Below are positions 22,871 to 34,345 of a DNA stretch of 64,000 nt, piece after piece (positions within the stretch are counted from its first letter, which is position 1; every line of letters begins with the position of its first letter). The translations under genes and the position numbers were made by a program. The notes under the pieces were generated by a model. That model was not told the DNA's origin and did no database searches. It saw only the letters and a list, made by a program, of their open reading frames with translations. The stretch is from Aradus depressus (lineage: Eukaryota; Arthropoda; Insecta; Hemiptera; Aradidae): contig OY759218.1 in NCBI GenBank assembly GCA_963662175.1, positions 3,526,001-3,590,000 on the forward strand. Reading direction: 5' to 3'.

Positions 22871-23575
22871 ATCTTGTTATTCGTAAGCCCTAAAATATTA
22901 AATGTGTTTCTGGTGAGAAATGTTGTGCTCTACAGTTCATTTTTTTTAATTGACTATTTTTTTTTCTGTCAAATTTAGTTATTTAGCTACAAAAAAAAAA
23001 TACTCTAAAAAATAAAACAATTTTCAGTTTTGACTCTAATACTTAATATTATATTCTCTTGATTCTGTGTATTTCGTTTTTGCCATTTTTTTTTTTTTTT
23101 TTTTTAAGGAAAATTGGGGAAAACGGGCGCCTGGATGATTTTCCTAAATTCCTCTGCCGAGAAGAGTCAGAGGAATTTAGGAAAATTATCTATATTTGTA
23201 TATATATATATGTGTGTGCTTTTTAGTTGGCCCGGTTGAATTTCTCTTGAACCGATAACGTTATAAAAGAAGTAAAAAATACGTATTTAATATTTTTCAG
23301 TCTAGTTTAAAATTTCGACCTGTTTTTGATAAAAAAATTATATCTGGTAGGTAGGTACCCCAGGACCAGTACAACTTAAAAATTTCAAATAGGACCCTAT
23401 ACCTTCCGATACAGCATTTTAAATTATTTTTTACGCTGAAATCAATGATGCAACCCGATTTTAAGTTGGTCAACAAATTACAAAGTTATGGTTCAAAAAT
23501 TTAAAAAAAAACTACACATTTTTAATAATAAAAAAATTCCATACCCCTAGAGGTTGGTGAACCTACATTTCATGT
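22871..23575. other. No gene seen; possible outer part of the mariner-like element
   Basis: AT-rich sequence with long T runs. The part after about 23350 may be the 3' non-coding end of the transposon whose C-terminal coding piece starts at 23834, but no inverted terminus was paired. Confidence 0.4.
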
Positions 23576-23834
23576 TCAAACTGCCTGCCCTCTTTGAAAA
23601 TTGGCTCTTCTTAACCACTCTTCGCTGGTGGTCAGTGCGATAGACTGAGGAGAGACGGATCGACAAGCATTTTCCACTCTTTGCTGCAGTTCTTCAACTG
23701 ATGTTGCAGGGTTATGATTGGCATAAACGCTGTTTTTCAAATGTCCCCACAAGAAAAACTCTAACGGAGTTAGATCAGGTGACCGAGGAGGCCAACAGAT
23801 GGGGCCGTGAGGTCCTATCCACCTATCCCGGTAG
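23576..23834 (-). pseudogene. Mariner-like transposase, C-terminal part
   Basis: The minus strand reads RWIGPHGPICWPPRSPDLTPL then EFFLWGHLKN, ending at a stop (23578-23576) after about 80 codons. The WPPRSPDLTPLEFF..WG block is the third catalytic-acidic segment typical of IS630/Tc1/mariner-type transposases. It continues directly from the segment at 26592-27350; the hAT element at 23835-26583 separates the two and the target duplication CCCGGTAG falls inside the transposase. Confidence 0.8.
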
Positions 23835-23999
23835 CAGAGATGGGCGTATTTTTATTCGTGAATACGAATATGAATATTATTCACAGAACCTTATTCGTGA
23901 ATACGAATATGAATTTTATTCACATGACCCCCATCTGCGAATACGAATACAAATACATTCGTATTCTCATTTTCGAATACGAATACAATTGTATTTTCA

Positions 24000-24245
24000 G
24001 GTACGAGCACATATGAATACGAATATATTCACAGCAAAAAAATATGAATACACTCGTATTCACACCCAAAAAATGTGAATACACTCGTATTCACAGCCAA
24101 AAAAATATGAATACACTGACATTCACAGCCAAAAAATATGAATACGCTCGTATTCACAGCCAAAAAATATGAATATACTCGTATTCACAGACAAAAATAT
24201 GAATACACTTGAATTCACAGGCAAAAATACGAATACACGTATTTC
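24000..24245 (+). repeat. Left subterminal repeat array of the hAT element
   Basis: At least seven degenerate units of about 30 bp, each containing ATGAATACACTCGTATTCAC with AGCCAAAAAA spacers. Each unit is itself partly palindromic (GAATAC..GTATTC). The mirror array is at 26195-26425. Confidence 0.8.
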
Positions 24246-24516
24246 CAAAGAAATTATCAACCCAAATATTTTTCTTTTCATTCCTTTTGAAACTATATAA
24301 TAATTTTATATATATACTATTTAATGATTACTACCAAACATATCCTCCATATTGATAAAAATGAATTAAACCTAAACACTTCTAAAATACTGATCCCCTC
24401 TTAATTCTTATTAGCAACAACAAGTGTCATTCGCCTGTCCTACTAATACCTACTGTTCAACTTCTTTATAATAAATATTTACATTACAAATCAGTCTTTT
24501 CATTTGAGTTTGATAG

Positions 24517-25224
24517 TGTGGCAGTGAAAGCGATACTCTTGTTAGCGATGCTCGAGCGAGCCCTGGGGACTTAACCGGTGACCCTCTGAGCAAAGTAATA
24601 TTTTCGGTGAGACAGGCGTTGTGTGGCCGTTTTTTCAAGCCTTTGAAATGCAGCCCGATTGCAGAAGCATACCTGCGTAGCGTCCAAACCCGGTTCGCCC
24701 AATTCCTACGATTTGACACAGTTGAAGGAAAAAATGTAGCTATCGCAGCACTTTCTTTTCCCAAATTTAAGAAGATGTGGTTTCCGTCTATCACCCAGTC
24801 AACTCGAGATGTCTTATTGCTTCATTTTAAACGCCTTACATTCGAAGACCTGACGGGAGAGTTAAGCGAAAGCTTGGGAGACATAAACACACCTATGGAA
24901 GTAGACCCTCCCTTTGAAGACTTTTTTGATTTAGGGGAGGACGAAAACGAAGAGTCTTCTTCTACTGAGGACGACCTAATGATCAAGGCTGAAGGTATTC
25001 TGACCCAATATTTTAGGAATAAAAAATCAGGGTTCGAAATGCTTCAACAATATCCGAGCATCATGCGAATTTTCAAAAAGTACAACACTTCTCTTTCTTC
25101 TAGTGCCCAAGTGGAACGACTGTTTACCTACGCGACCATCACAAATATGCCAAAGACGAATCGATTGAGTGATGAGAAATTTGAACAACGTGTCATTCTG
25201 CGGGGCAATGCGTCCAGGGATTGA
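24517..25224 (+). pseudogene. hAT transposase, C-terminal fragment with dimerisation domain
   Basis: Open from about 24517, just after an in-frame TAG; TTTGATAG there could instead be a splice acceptor. It reads SDARASPGDLTGDPLS, then from 24607 a region with PIAEAYLRSVQTRF and an acidic stretch (DEDDL-rich, about residues 105-130). The end, YPSIMRIFKKYNTSLSSSAQ then VERLF, followed by NRLSDEKFEQRVILRGN, is the hAT C-terminal dimerisation domain. Full hAT transposases are about 600-700 residues with an N-terminal BED finger and RNase H-like core, which are missing, so the copy could not act alone. Confidence 0.8.
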
Positions 25225-25338
25225 ATGGCAAATATCTAACTTCTATTTTTTTTTAAATTAATAGGTCTTGATTTAATTCTCAATTTGAATATGGTTTAAG
25301 GAATTTATTAAATTGTCGAATTGTGCAGGTCCTGACTC

Positions 25339-25374
25339 CTGAGGAAGAGGAGAATACATCCTCGAAAGGTCGAC
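25339..25374 (+). ncRNA. Hammerhead-like core inside the hAT interior (E)
   Basis: CTGAGGA, A, then stem II GAGGA / TCCTC with a seven-base loop, then GAAAG followed by GTC. Boxes and stem II fit a hammerhead, but stem III is not self-complementary as in the other copies and stem I is poor. Probably a PLE terminal-repeat scrap captured by the hAT element. Confidence 0.35.
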
Positions 25375-26194
25375 TAAAAACTGTAGTTTTGTTGCCTTCA
25401 ATGACCTATTACCTGATCAAGTAACAAAAATAATAAATCGTGGGTCGATCCTTCATTTAATTAATTATGTTGAATTAGAAGTTTTTATTAAAATTTATTT
25501 CTTATCTTTTATTCTGCATACTTATTGACTTATTGTACTCAAGTCTTGCAAAAAGTTTTTTTTTTCTGAATTCATGAATAATCCACTGTTATTTGAAGCC
25601 TGTAATTATTTTTCATTATATTATTGTGTTTCACATTTGAAAGAGAGTTTCGAAATAATTTCCCTTGAAGGTTTATGTACCCTGGCTCTGGCATTCGTGG
25701 TTCTTATATTTTGCTTCTTCTTATATTTATATTCTTATATCAAAATGACATTTTTTAAAAGTAATTATTGGTTTTAGTAGGTCGTTTACTACAACTATGT
25801 AAATGAAAATATGCATTCTGTACTTATTGAATATCACAAATATATTGAACCGAAAAATAAAATTGTTCTGTTTTGAAGTTGTAGTTGAAGTTATTTTCAT
25901 TTTCGTTTAGTCACCCTGATTATGGTTTGAATTTCATAAAAGAACGTTTAATCTTCAATTGAAATATTTGGTTGTTTTTATTGAATCACCTCATTCAACT
26001 CTTTCTGTGGGGTGGGATCGTGAAACCAGGGCGATTGTCTAAGGGTTATGTAGAGATAATATTTGGGTTGATAATTTTTTGAGTTATTGAGTACTACGTT
26101 ATAAGTTCGGAAAATGTATTACATAATAGTAGTCATTTATTTATATTGCGGGAATGTAGATATAAATATAACTGCATTCGTATATTTTCTCTGC

Positions 26195-26425
26195 ACATAC
26201 GAGTGTAGGTATTCGTATATATTTTCTTTGGAAATACGTGAATTCCCATTTTTGCCTGCAAATACTCGTGTATTCATATTTTTGCCTGTGATTACAAGTG
26301 TACTCATATTTTTGTCTGTGAATACGAGTATATTCATACTTTTTTGGCTGTGAATACGAGTGTATTCATATTTTTTGGCTGTGAATACGAATATATTCGT
26401 ATTCATATGTGCTCGTACCTGAAAA
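26195..26425 (-). repeat. Right subterminal repeat array of the hAT element
   Basis: Mirror of 24000-24245, with units such as GTGAATACGAGTGTATTCAT spaced by TTTTTTGGCT. The symmetry of both arrays argues for a function in transposition. Confidence 0.8.
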
Positions 26426-26591
26426 TACAATTGTATTCGTATTCGAAAATGCGAATACGAATGTATTTGTATTCATATTCGCAGATGGGGTCCTGTGAAT
26501 AAAATTCGTATTCGTATTCATGAATAAGGTTCTGTGAATAATATTCGCATTCATATTCACGAATAAAAATACGCCCATCTCTGCCCGGTAG

Positions 26592-27350
26592 TGACGATTT
26601 AAATATCAAGCTGCAGTATCATTCTTTGCCGTTGCTGCAGAGGAACCTCTTCTAGTAAAGTTGGCAATTCCTCTCTCAAGAAATTTAGAAACTGAGCTCC
26701 ATTTAAATTATTTCGGTAGAAATAAGGACCAATTAATTTATTTCCGAGAAGCCCACGAAGAATACGATATTCTGGGATTTTTCTGTGCCTACGTTCGAAA
26801 ATTCCAACGATTCAGTACACCATTTGTTGTGAACTTTGATTCATCCGTCCATACGATGTATGGGAGAATGTTTTCTTCAGCTTCCCAAGTCGACATTTGT
26901 GCAAGGAACATTAGACGCCTGTCATAATCATGGTCCCGAAGCCCCTGGACAAGATGAGAGCGATAGGGCTTAATATTATAAGTCCGGAGTAACTCTTCAA
27001 TTGTGTTCTTTGAAAAACCTAAAAGCCTTCCAGTATTTCGGAGAGAAGTATTTGGATTTTCCATAACATACAATAAAATATCCAGCTCCTCGTCGAAATT
27101 GCGCTGCCGGTTTCTTAATGGATCCACAACTGATCCGAATCTCCTCATATTGTGAGCAACACGAATAAACGTTTTGTGGTTCACTTGGGGACGATGGGGA
27201 AATTTCTGGGAGTACAACACGACTGCACTGCGAGCAATAGCACCACTTTCAATAAAACAATTGTACATACCAACTTGTTCCTGATGGGAAAACTACACCC
27301 TTCGGTTCATTTTGACTGGCTGATTAATACTGAATGAAAGGAAGTAGATA
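26592..27350 (-). pseudogene. Mariner-like transposase, N-terminal and central part
   Basis: The minus strand is open over 27268-26789 (about 160 residues): a helix-turn-helix-like region HKTFIRVAHNMRRFGSV, then GFSKNTIEELLR (second helix-turn-helix), then the first catalytic block IVWTDESKFTTNGVLNRWN. Weaker translation continues to 26592. Upstream, a stop lies just before a plausible start (NRRV then stop near 27300). It joins in order with 23834-23576 once the hAT insertion is ignored. Together these make a decayed DDE transposase of the IS630/Tc1/mariner group, older than the hAT insertion. Confidence 0.78.
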
Positions 27351-27604
27351 CTGTTGTAAAAGTTGTTTATTTCCAGGAATTAAAATTCCCTTTCATAAGA
27401 CCATTTGGGTAAACAATGACAGTGAATGTAAACAATAAAAGCAATTTAACATTTTTACTAAAATTAGGAAGAAAATTAGGTTTATTGGAATTAATACTAT
27501 ATTAATCAATAAAAGAGCACAAAAATTATTATATAGTATAGTAGATACAGTTTTTAATTTAATTTAAATTATGATAAATATTTTTGATAATTCTGTGTCT
27601 TCTT
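27351..27604. other. No gene seen
   Basis: AT-rich spacer between the mariner-like piece and a hammerhead motif. Confidence 0.45.
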
Positions 27605-27650
27605 TACGACGATATTTCGGGACGTTCTTACGTCCCTTCCTCAGGTCATA
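27605..27650 (-). ncRNA. Complete hammerhead ribozyme motif, family D (D1)
   Basis: Minus strand, 5' to 3': stem I TATGAC, box CTGAGGA, A, stem II GGGACGT-AAGA-ACGTCCC (seven perfect pairs), GAAAT whose last bases start the self-complementary ATAT stem III, cleavage-site C, then GTCGTA pairing with TATGAC over six positions (one G-U). Every conserved element is present. With no loop in stem III, activity as a dimer would be expected, as reported for minimal PLE hammerheads. The strongest ribozyme candidate in the window. Confidence 0.8.
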
Positions 27651-27939
27651 ATGTTCGAAATATAAAAAAGAGAGAAAAAAAAATAGAGAAAAAATAAACC
27701 ATGGAAAATGAAATAAATTAGTATATAAGTTTTGAAAAATAATGATATAATGAAACTGATGGGTACGTAGTAGCACCGCTGTTCGTTTTTTACGTAGGCA
27801 AGTTATACGTAGTATAGGGGTAGATATTTAATCGATCAGAAATTCAGTGTTAAGTTTTCACAGAATTTTTTTTTTCTTTATGTGGATGAAGAAACTCATA
27901 AGGAACACGTTTTGATTTTCTGACAAATCTGTCAGAGGA

Positions 27940-28240
27940 AAAATGGGGGGAGGGGGCTTTACCCCTTTAAATAACAACCGGTGTAATGAATGTATCGACA
28001 CGAATTTTCAAATCCGAACTCAGAGTCTCCTGAGTAAGGCATCTATTTTATTTCAGTCAAATCGACCGAACGCAAAGGGTGTGGAGAAGGAGGGGCTTTA
28101 TTACACCAATACAAAATATTATATGGAAATTCTCAAGCTCATATAATAAGACACATATTAAAGGCATAGGGGGAGAGTGGAAACGTAGTTTATAAAAGAT
28201 GATTCGGTCTGGGGAAGTACATTGCCGGTATTTCACAGAA
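27940..28240 (+). repeat. Recurrent ~120-bp-unit repeat (copy 2)
   Basis: Contains GTAATGAATGTATCGACACG and ends at GGGGAAGTACATTGCCGG (about 28213-28230), the same edge as copy 1 in reverse orientation. Confidence 0.65.
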
Positions 28241-28955
28241 GACATTTCTTTGCTGGTTGATGGTTGAAGTCAAGTCCTTGTGGCCTGTTGCCGCCTCACA
28301 CTAACAGTCACATGTTTAGATTTATTAGTTTTACTGATATACTAATAGAAATGGTTTCTTTATTTTACTAACCGTGGTCTTAATACATAATATTCGCAAT
28401 TTCAAGTTGTGGAACTTATGACATTGCGAATGTTCGACAGAACCCTTTAATGTGTGTTCTAATCACATTTTCTAATATTTTTATTTATTCACAGTGTCTA
28501 TACGAATTTGTGTGTAGTGCATGCCTGCAAATTTGCATGCGAGCTTTCTGGTAATTTTTATATCAATTTTTTTTTAAATGATTTTAAATTGTTTTGATAG
28601 GGTTTTTATTTATGATTTCACTACCCAAATGGCTCAATTTTGACGTAAATTATCTATTATATACATTAAAAAATGAAAAGTAGTTATATTAGCTAATATA
28701 TATTTATATATATGTGAAGTCCCGATAATCCGAACTAATGCTTGCAAGACGTTGTTTGGATTATGGAAAATTCCGATTAGTGGAAATGTAAGAATCAAGT
28801 GTGTGCAGCTGCGGATTATTCATTATCCTAAACTGGCTTTAAAATAATTTATTTGTTGAATTTACGGAACTTTTACAGTTGGTTGGTACTTCGAATATTT
28901 AGGCAATAATATATTTGTAACTATCATTCACAGATATTTTATTTTCTCAATTTAG
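28241..28955. other. No gene seen
   Basis: AT-rich intronic sequence without supported features. Confidence 0.45.
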
Positions 28956-28959
28956 ACAA

Positions 28960-29192
28960 TATGGAAGAGTTGTGTGCTTTTAAAGAGATTTCAGTTATGT
29001 GAAAGTCTTAATTTGTTTGATAGTGAATTCCTTGATTGGTTTTGTCATTTAAAACTGCTGCACTCTTCTCGAACCTGTCCTAACTGTGAAAACCCGATGG
29101 AGCAATGCTATAATAGTAAATATGGAGGCTGGAGATGCAACAATAACACTGGTGAACAAAAAAGGTTTTTTCTTTTTGAGAGTAGAATCTAA
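28960..29192 (+). pseudogene. Possible Merlin/ISXO2-like transposase N-terminal fragment
   Basis: The frame ending at 29192 reads SEFLDWFCHLKLLHSSRTC then PNCENPMEQCYNSKYGGWRC: a helix followed by a CPxC…WRC zinc-ribbon. That arrangement is usual at the N terminus of Merlin/IS1016-type transposases. The DDE part is absent, and the few residues after the finger do not continue the family. Short, so the call is tentative. Confidence 0.4.
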
Positions 29193-29508
29193 ATCTTGGG
29201 GGAAAAAATCCTAAACTTTGATTTTTTTAAAATAAATCTATTCACCAATAAAATTATAGTTTTATGAACTCTCTTCTGGTTTTTTCACACGTTTTGCCTT
29301 CTTTAAAGAGAATATGCTGGATTATCTAGTTTGGATAAGGTTTATTAATATTGTCAGATATATTTAATACAAAAGTATGCTCCTTCCTGTAATAGCGAAA
29401 GCAATTGTCTATGAGCACTTGAAGTAGACTTTCCACACATAAAACAAAATAGATCCATTGAATTTACTCATTTTCTTTATAATATGCACACTATGATTAA
29501 TCACAGCT

Positions 29509-29690
29509 GCGCCGGTAGCTCAGAGGTAGCATGCTTGCTTTCTGAGGTCAACATCGCCATTTTGGAACCCGGCCGAGGCCCTTCGTTTTTTATCTGGGAG
29601 GTGAAAAAACCTTGACCACGCCTTTGGATGGGACATTAGGCGATAGTCCCGAGCCTTTACGATGTCAGGTACTCTTAAAAATTTACTGGA
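29509..29690 (+). repeat. tRNA-related SINE
   Basis: The head GCCGGTAGCTCAGAGGTAGC contains a good A-box, with a degenerate B-box-like GGAACCCGG about 45 bases later. The body includes GGACATTAGGCGATAGTCCC and GATGTCAGGTACTCTTAAAA; the last block recurs at 4165. The tRNA cloverleaf does not close, so this is a SINE and not a tRNA gene. Confidence 0.6.
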
Positions 29691-32600
29691 AACACATTGT
29701 AACAACGATAAGAAAAGTCTGATAACGCAATATTCTTGGGACTTAATGCCAAGTGAATTATTTATAGTGTTAATACTGAATAAAATGTGTATTTATATGA
29801 GGGTATGTATTCTATTGATGCATAGCCTTCGTTGCTTTGCATCAGAGAGTACTTTTAATATAACTTATTTACGAGATAAGTTAGCATCATAGTAAAAATA
29901 CACTGCTTATATTCTCATAATTTAGATTTATATAGTAAACGAAAAATATAAATTTCAATTCACTGCAAAAAAAAAAAAACTTGATGGCCAGTGTTATAAG
30001 TGGAGATTTGAACTTTGACTTTTAATAGGGTCTCGAATCTGCGAAATTTTCGTAGATCCTCCTACTGGAGCGTTTAATACACACGATCGAAAGATCCTGG
30101 CAAAAGTTCAAATAAAGAAACGAGGTAATATCGTACGCGGGATCACATTTTACGTCTTACATTGAACAACATCTTTAGAGAAAATTATTTCTCGGCTCAC
30201 ATGTATTTTATCGTGTATGGTCTCAAATCGCTAAAATATATGTTAGTGAATGATAATTGGAATATATTACTGCATAGAAGCTGGAAATTGAAAAGAAAAA
30301 AAATGTATGAGGGAACTGTAAAAGTTTTTGTCTCATAAAACTGAATGGCTTTTTCACGTATAATTTCCCCTGATCTCGGTATTCCTTCAAACCTCTCTTG
30401 AAGGAACCAGTAAATAGAGCCAAGTCTACAAGAGCACACCCTTAGCTGGGGTACTTGTTATGTGGATGACACAAAATTTAGGAATGTCTCCTTTTTTTAA
30501 TATTCGACACACCAAAATCCGAGTTCCAATATACAGAAATTATCTCGGATTATCGAGACTCCATTGCATTCTAGTTTTCTGTGGCAAACGAATATCCCTG
30601 TAGTAATCAGCGGAGGGGGGGGGGGGGCTGAGACGCCAGGATTATTACTTTTAATCACTGGGCGAAAACAAAATATGTGAGAGGACGGAGCTGTCGTCTG
30701 CTTTCCAATCAACTAGCCATAAGTCACTGAAAGGACCCCATTATTTGATCAACCCTCGTGATGATACACAGACGCGGCGCCATCTTTACCGTCACGAAAT
30801 TTTTTTAAAAATCTTTTTCCAAAACGCAGTAATTTTTTTTTATAATGCAATTCATCGGGTGTATGATACCGCGTGTAGTACTATACATGACGTCGCTAGA
30901 AAAACCGGTGACCGGTTGTCTTGTCAAACCATTTCATCGACTTCTTTGGCAATTTTTAGACATAATATTTCCCTTTTCGAAAATAAGACATTATATATAA
31001 TTTTCTTTAAAAAGCATTATATTATTATTACTTTTCTCAAGTTCTGTGTTTTTTCTTACTTTACCTTTATATATTTTAATTTTTTTGTTATACGTTGAAC
31101 ACTTCGAAATTTCTTCTCTTTCTTTCGCTGTCTTGTTTATAGTATTGATACTATTTTTATCTTTTTGAACTGAAATCATGGGTTTTCAGTTCTTAGGCGA
31201 CCCAAGTCAGTCACCAATTTCCTAGCTATACTCAATTTAAAGATAGACCAATTGGTATGCCAGATGAGGGTGAAATATAATGTTTAAGACAATTTTTCCG
31301 ACTACCTATTTTACGAGTATATGTGCTCCTATAGATAGAAATCTACCAATTGAACTCATCCATCTCCAGATTTGTATAAAACTATTTTCAGTCGTTGCAT
31401 GCCGAATTTAAGCCTAATTTCCACCACACAACCATCTACTGCTTACTATTCATGACTATATATATGTAACCTCTAAAATTCTAAAGGCATATCGCTTCTG
31501 GACACCTTTGATGAGCAATTAATTGTTCTTTACATTCTTGTCATCCCTATCATCAGTGCATTCTAAATTATGTGTTAGTACAAAAAAAAAATTATATTTA
31601 TGATGAATCGATCTATTCCATAATTGCAGAACCCTGCGGATTTTGGATTATAGCTTCTCTTACTTGAGAATGCAGAACCAAAATGAAAATGTATTAGGGT
31701 CGCTGACAACAATACAATAAATGCGCTGCTCTTTCAGTGATCAAAATGAACTGAATTGCATGTACCAGGAACCGCATTAATGCTAAAAATGAGAGCGCTT
31801 TTGATTCAATCCAAAGAGCTCTTTTTAGCTAGTCCTATGATCTGTCAAAATTATCAGTCCGGGTGGCAATCGAATAAATTTCGATTATGAATATTTTTGA
31901 GGGTTTTCTAGAATTGTTTTTATTTTCAGACACTCATAACTCAAGAACTAAAGCACTTCCGATGTTCGGGATAGCGGGGATATAAGACGGTATTATAAGT
32001 ATCTTTCAACACAGCTCGGAAACGTACAGTTTCATAGGCGTCAACAGGGTGGAGAATTTGAAATAACGCGATTATATGAATATAGGAGCATTTTGCTAAT
32101 TTCATTTTTATCGGACCCAATAATGTAATTATTTCCCTTGAGCATTTTCGAAAATCCTTTACCTATAATTCAATTTCATAGTAAACGTTGCTACAATTGG
32201 TCTATCTTTGAACTAACCTCGTCTAGGAATTACCTGACTTTGGCTACCTACAAATTGGTAATTCCAACAAAAAAAAAAAAATTAATAATAACCTAAAAAT
32301 AACAAGTTGAATAATAACCTAACTGATGTACTCGTATGTCAGACCAGGAACTTATGGTCTTATTTCCCGAAGCTATCTTCGGAATTGCAGTACTGACCTG
32401 ACGCCATCTTGTCCGGGTCCTCGCTCCTCTCAGTCCGGCCACATCGCTTTTCAGCACCATCAGAGGCAATTTTAGTCTAGATCCACTGATCTGCTAAAAA
32501 AAAAATGAAAAATAAAAATACTATCAATTATCACTTATAAAATAAATTTTAGAATCATTATATATATAGTTTTTTTTTAATTATTATCATGATTTTATTT

Positions 32601-32970
32601 GTTTTAATGCATGTTGTATGTGATTTATTTTTTTTGTTTTATTAAGTGATTGTGTATGAAAAACATTTTTGTTTATTTATCATTTTATTAAATTTTGTAA
32701 GGCGCAAGGGCAATTTTTATATTTATAATTTTTTTGTTTAAAAAATGAATATTGTTTATTGTAATTTTCAAATTACTTATAATATTAAACAAACTCATAA
32801 CTGAAGTTTTTTTTATTAAAAAATAATTTTTTAATATATAATTATTACATTAAATATATAATTATTAGGACATTCATGTACTTTTATTCTAAATTGTCCG
32901 TTAATTAACAATCTGTGTACTTTACAGGCTTTGTGTTTCTTAAACTTCTCTGGGATGTTGAAATGTTGAT
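29691..32970. other. No gene seen
   Basis: Over 3 kb of mostly AT-rich intronic sequence. A 13-base G run lies at 30615-30627. A slightly GC-richer patch at 30730-30960 has no recognisable coding content. No mobile-element ends were paired. Confidence 0.45.
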
Positions 32971-32974
32971 TTTT

Positions 32975-33140
32975 TCCGGCATTTTTTCCAGAGGTGTCTT
33001 ATTTTTTGACAATATTTCACGACCCTTCTTCCTGTCACTATGAACAATATGGGTTCATCGTGACCAGAAGAAGGGACGTGAAAGTTTCCCGAAATATTGT
33101 TAAAAAAGAAGAAAAAATAAGACACCTCTGGAAAAAATCA
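32975..33140. repeat. Penelope-type fold-back with two damaged family D hammerheads
   Basis: The arms CCAGAGGTGTCTTATTTTTT and its mirror (about 32988-33050 and 33056-33132) fold on each other around a loop near 33050. Each arm holds a family D-like core (AGAAGAAGGG..GAAATATTGT on + and the related form on -), but the first box is altered (CAGAAGA instead of CTGANGA) and the left copy has lost stem II. Stem I of the left copy (TGAC/GTCA) is intact. Confidence 0.55.
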
Positions 33141-33889
33141 ACTTTATAGGCTTTCTCAAAATTATTTCACGATGCCAAACCAAGCACAAATGATTTATAT
33201 AATGTAGAATATTTAATAAATGAAAACAATAATAGGTTTTATAAAAATAGGTCTAAGAAGCAGAATTATTATTTTTATTTATTTTATTTCTTTGTTGTAA
33301 CTTATATAGATCAGTCCTTGTACAATTTTTGATACCTACTCCCATTAAGAGAAATTTAATGAAAAGAATAACTCAGCGGGATTTTGTTGCGAACCGTATT
33401 CGGCGAATTGAAAAAAATATGCAATGGTAGTAGATATTTGATTTAAATTTAGATATCACATATAGCCCGTTTTCCAACAATATTTTTCAAATTAAATTAT
33501 TTCATGAAAAATGTAACCGACGCAGCTGAAATGAATTTATATTTACCTAGTTTTACTACAAACGTGTACACAGTAGAATCTTGGAAGAGCAAATTAGAAA
33601 AGAATATATGTATTTTTAACGTCTTCTAGTATATTATATGATCATTCCTTTGCCTCAACTTCGGTCATTTAAACTCTAAGATGAAAATACATTTCATGTT
33701 CAAAAAATATTATCTTACGTTTCTTACGTATACATATATGTTTTTTTTTTTAGTTTCTTTATAGTTTTAAATAGTGTTTTTTTTCATCTAAGACTTGATT
33801 TTGTTGTTCTCTAGTCTCAATAAGTAATCCTGAGTTGAATGTTTAACAAATAAATTCATTTGAAGGAAAAATAAAGAGATACAATATAT
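33141..33889. other. No gene seen
   Basis: AT-rich intronic spacer. Confidence 0.45.
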
Positions 33890-34085
33890 TCACTCATTTG
33901 ACATTTGTATGACGTTTTTCACAAAAATATATACATATAATGTAGCGATGTCAGCTTATGTATTATATGGCGTAAGCCGAAACTGGTTCCTTTTATGTAT
34001 ATATTTTTGTGAAATAAATCAATATAAATGTTAAGCAAGTTCTTTGTTTTTATTAGTTTTGCACTATATCGACACACATCGTATG
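33890..34085 (+). mobile_element. Penelope-like terminal-repeat fragment, family A
   Basis: Contains GGCGTAAGCCGAAACTGGTT (33969-33988), the second half of a family A hammerhead, followed by the usual terminal sequence TATATTTTTGTGAAATAAA..GTTCTTTGTTTTTATTAG and CACTATATCGACAC. The CTGACGA box is missing, so no ribozyme is expected. Confidence 0.6.
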
Positions 34086-34236
34086 TATTAGGAAATTTAT
34101 TCACTGATCATGACGCATTAATAATGAATAAATAGTATTTTCCTTCCAATTTTTTTATCTAAGACCGCAACAATTACTATAAAGAAAAACGTATGTTTTT
34201 TTTAAAAAATATTGTCTATTTCACGAAATATATGGG

Positions 34237-34265
34237 AGTACTTTCGGTATTGCTACCATCTTCAG
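34237..34265 (-). ncRNA. Hammerhead ribozyme core, family B (B3)
   Basis: Minus strand CTGAAGA, T, perfect stem II GGTA-GCAA-TACC, GAAAG, self-complementary AGTACT, then C. Stem I GTGG/CCAT pairs over four positions with one G-U. All conserved core bases are present. Antisense to the ELAV-like gene. Confidence 0.72.
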
Positions 34266-34316
34266 CCACGATTTCATAAACTGTATTAGTAAATATCAGT
34301 ATTTGTTAAATCGTGG

Positions 34317-34345
34317 CTGAAGATGGTAGCAATACGGAAAGTACT
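34317..34345 (+). ncRNA. Hammerhead ribozyme core, family B, one stem II mismatch (B4)
   Basis: Partner of B3 on the sense strand of the ELAV-like intron: CTGAAGA, T, GGTA-GCAA-TACG, GAAAG, AGTACT, C. The inner closing pair of stem II is G opposite G, which should weaken or abolish cleavage. Confidence 0.6.

Larger units (their letters stand above)
23835..26583 (+). mobile_element. hAT transposon inserted in a mariner-like transposase
   Basis: The ends CAGAGATGGGCGTATTTTTA and its reverse complement form long inverted repeats; similarity runs over roughly 200 bp on each side. The 8-bp duplication CCCGGTAG is perfect (23827-23834 and 26584-26591). Both ends carry subterminal arrays of a ~30-bp unit (about 24000-24245 and 26195-26425, mirrored) around AATACACTCGTATTCACAGC, likely transposase-binding repeats. 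Inside is a frame for the hAT C-terminal region only, so the element looks internally deleted. Confidence 0.93.

Noticed and set aside
23835..24078. Open frame encoding a repetitive EYEYEY-rich protein
   Set aside because: It is the translation of the hAT terminal and subterminal repeats; the mirror frames at the other end of the element give the same text.
23700..27000. CRISPR-like array from the regular 30-bp units of the hAT ends
   Set aside because: The spacers are near-identical A/T-rich linkers, the arrays are mirrored inside a transposon and the DNA is eukaryotic.
29509..29580. Possible tRNA gene
   Set aside because: The A-box is good, but the B-box is degenerate, the acceptor stem does not close and the tRNA-like part continues into a SINE body.
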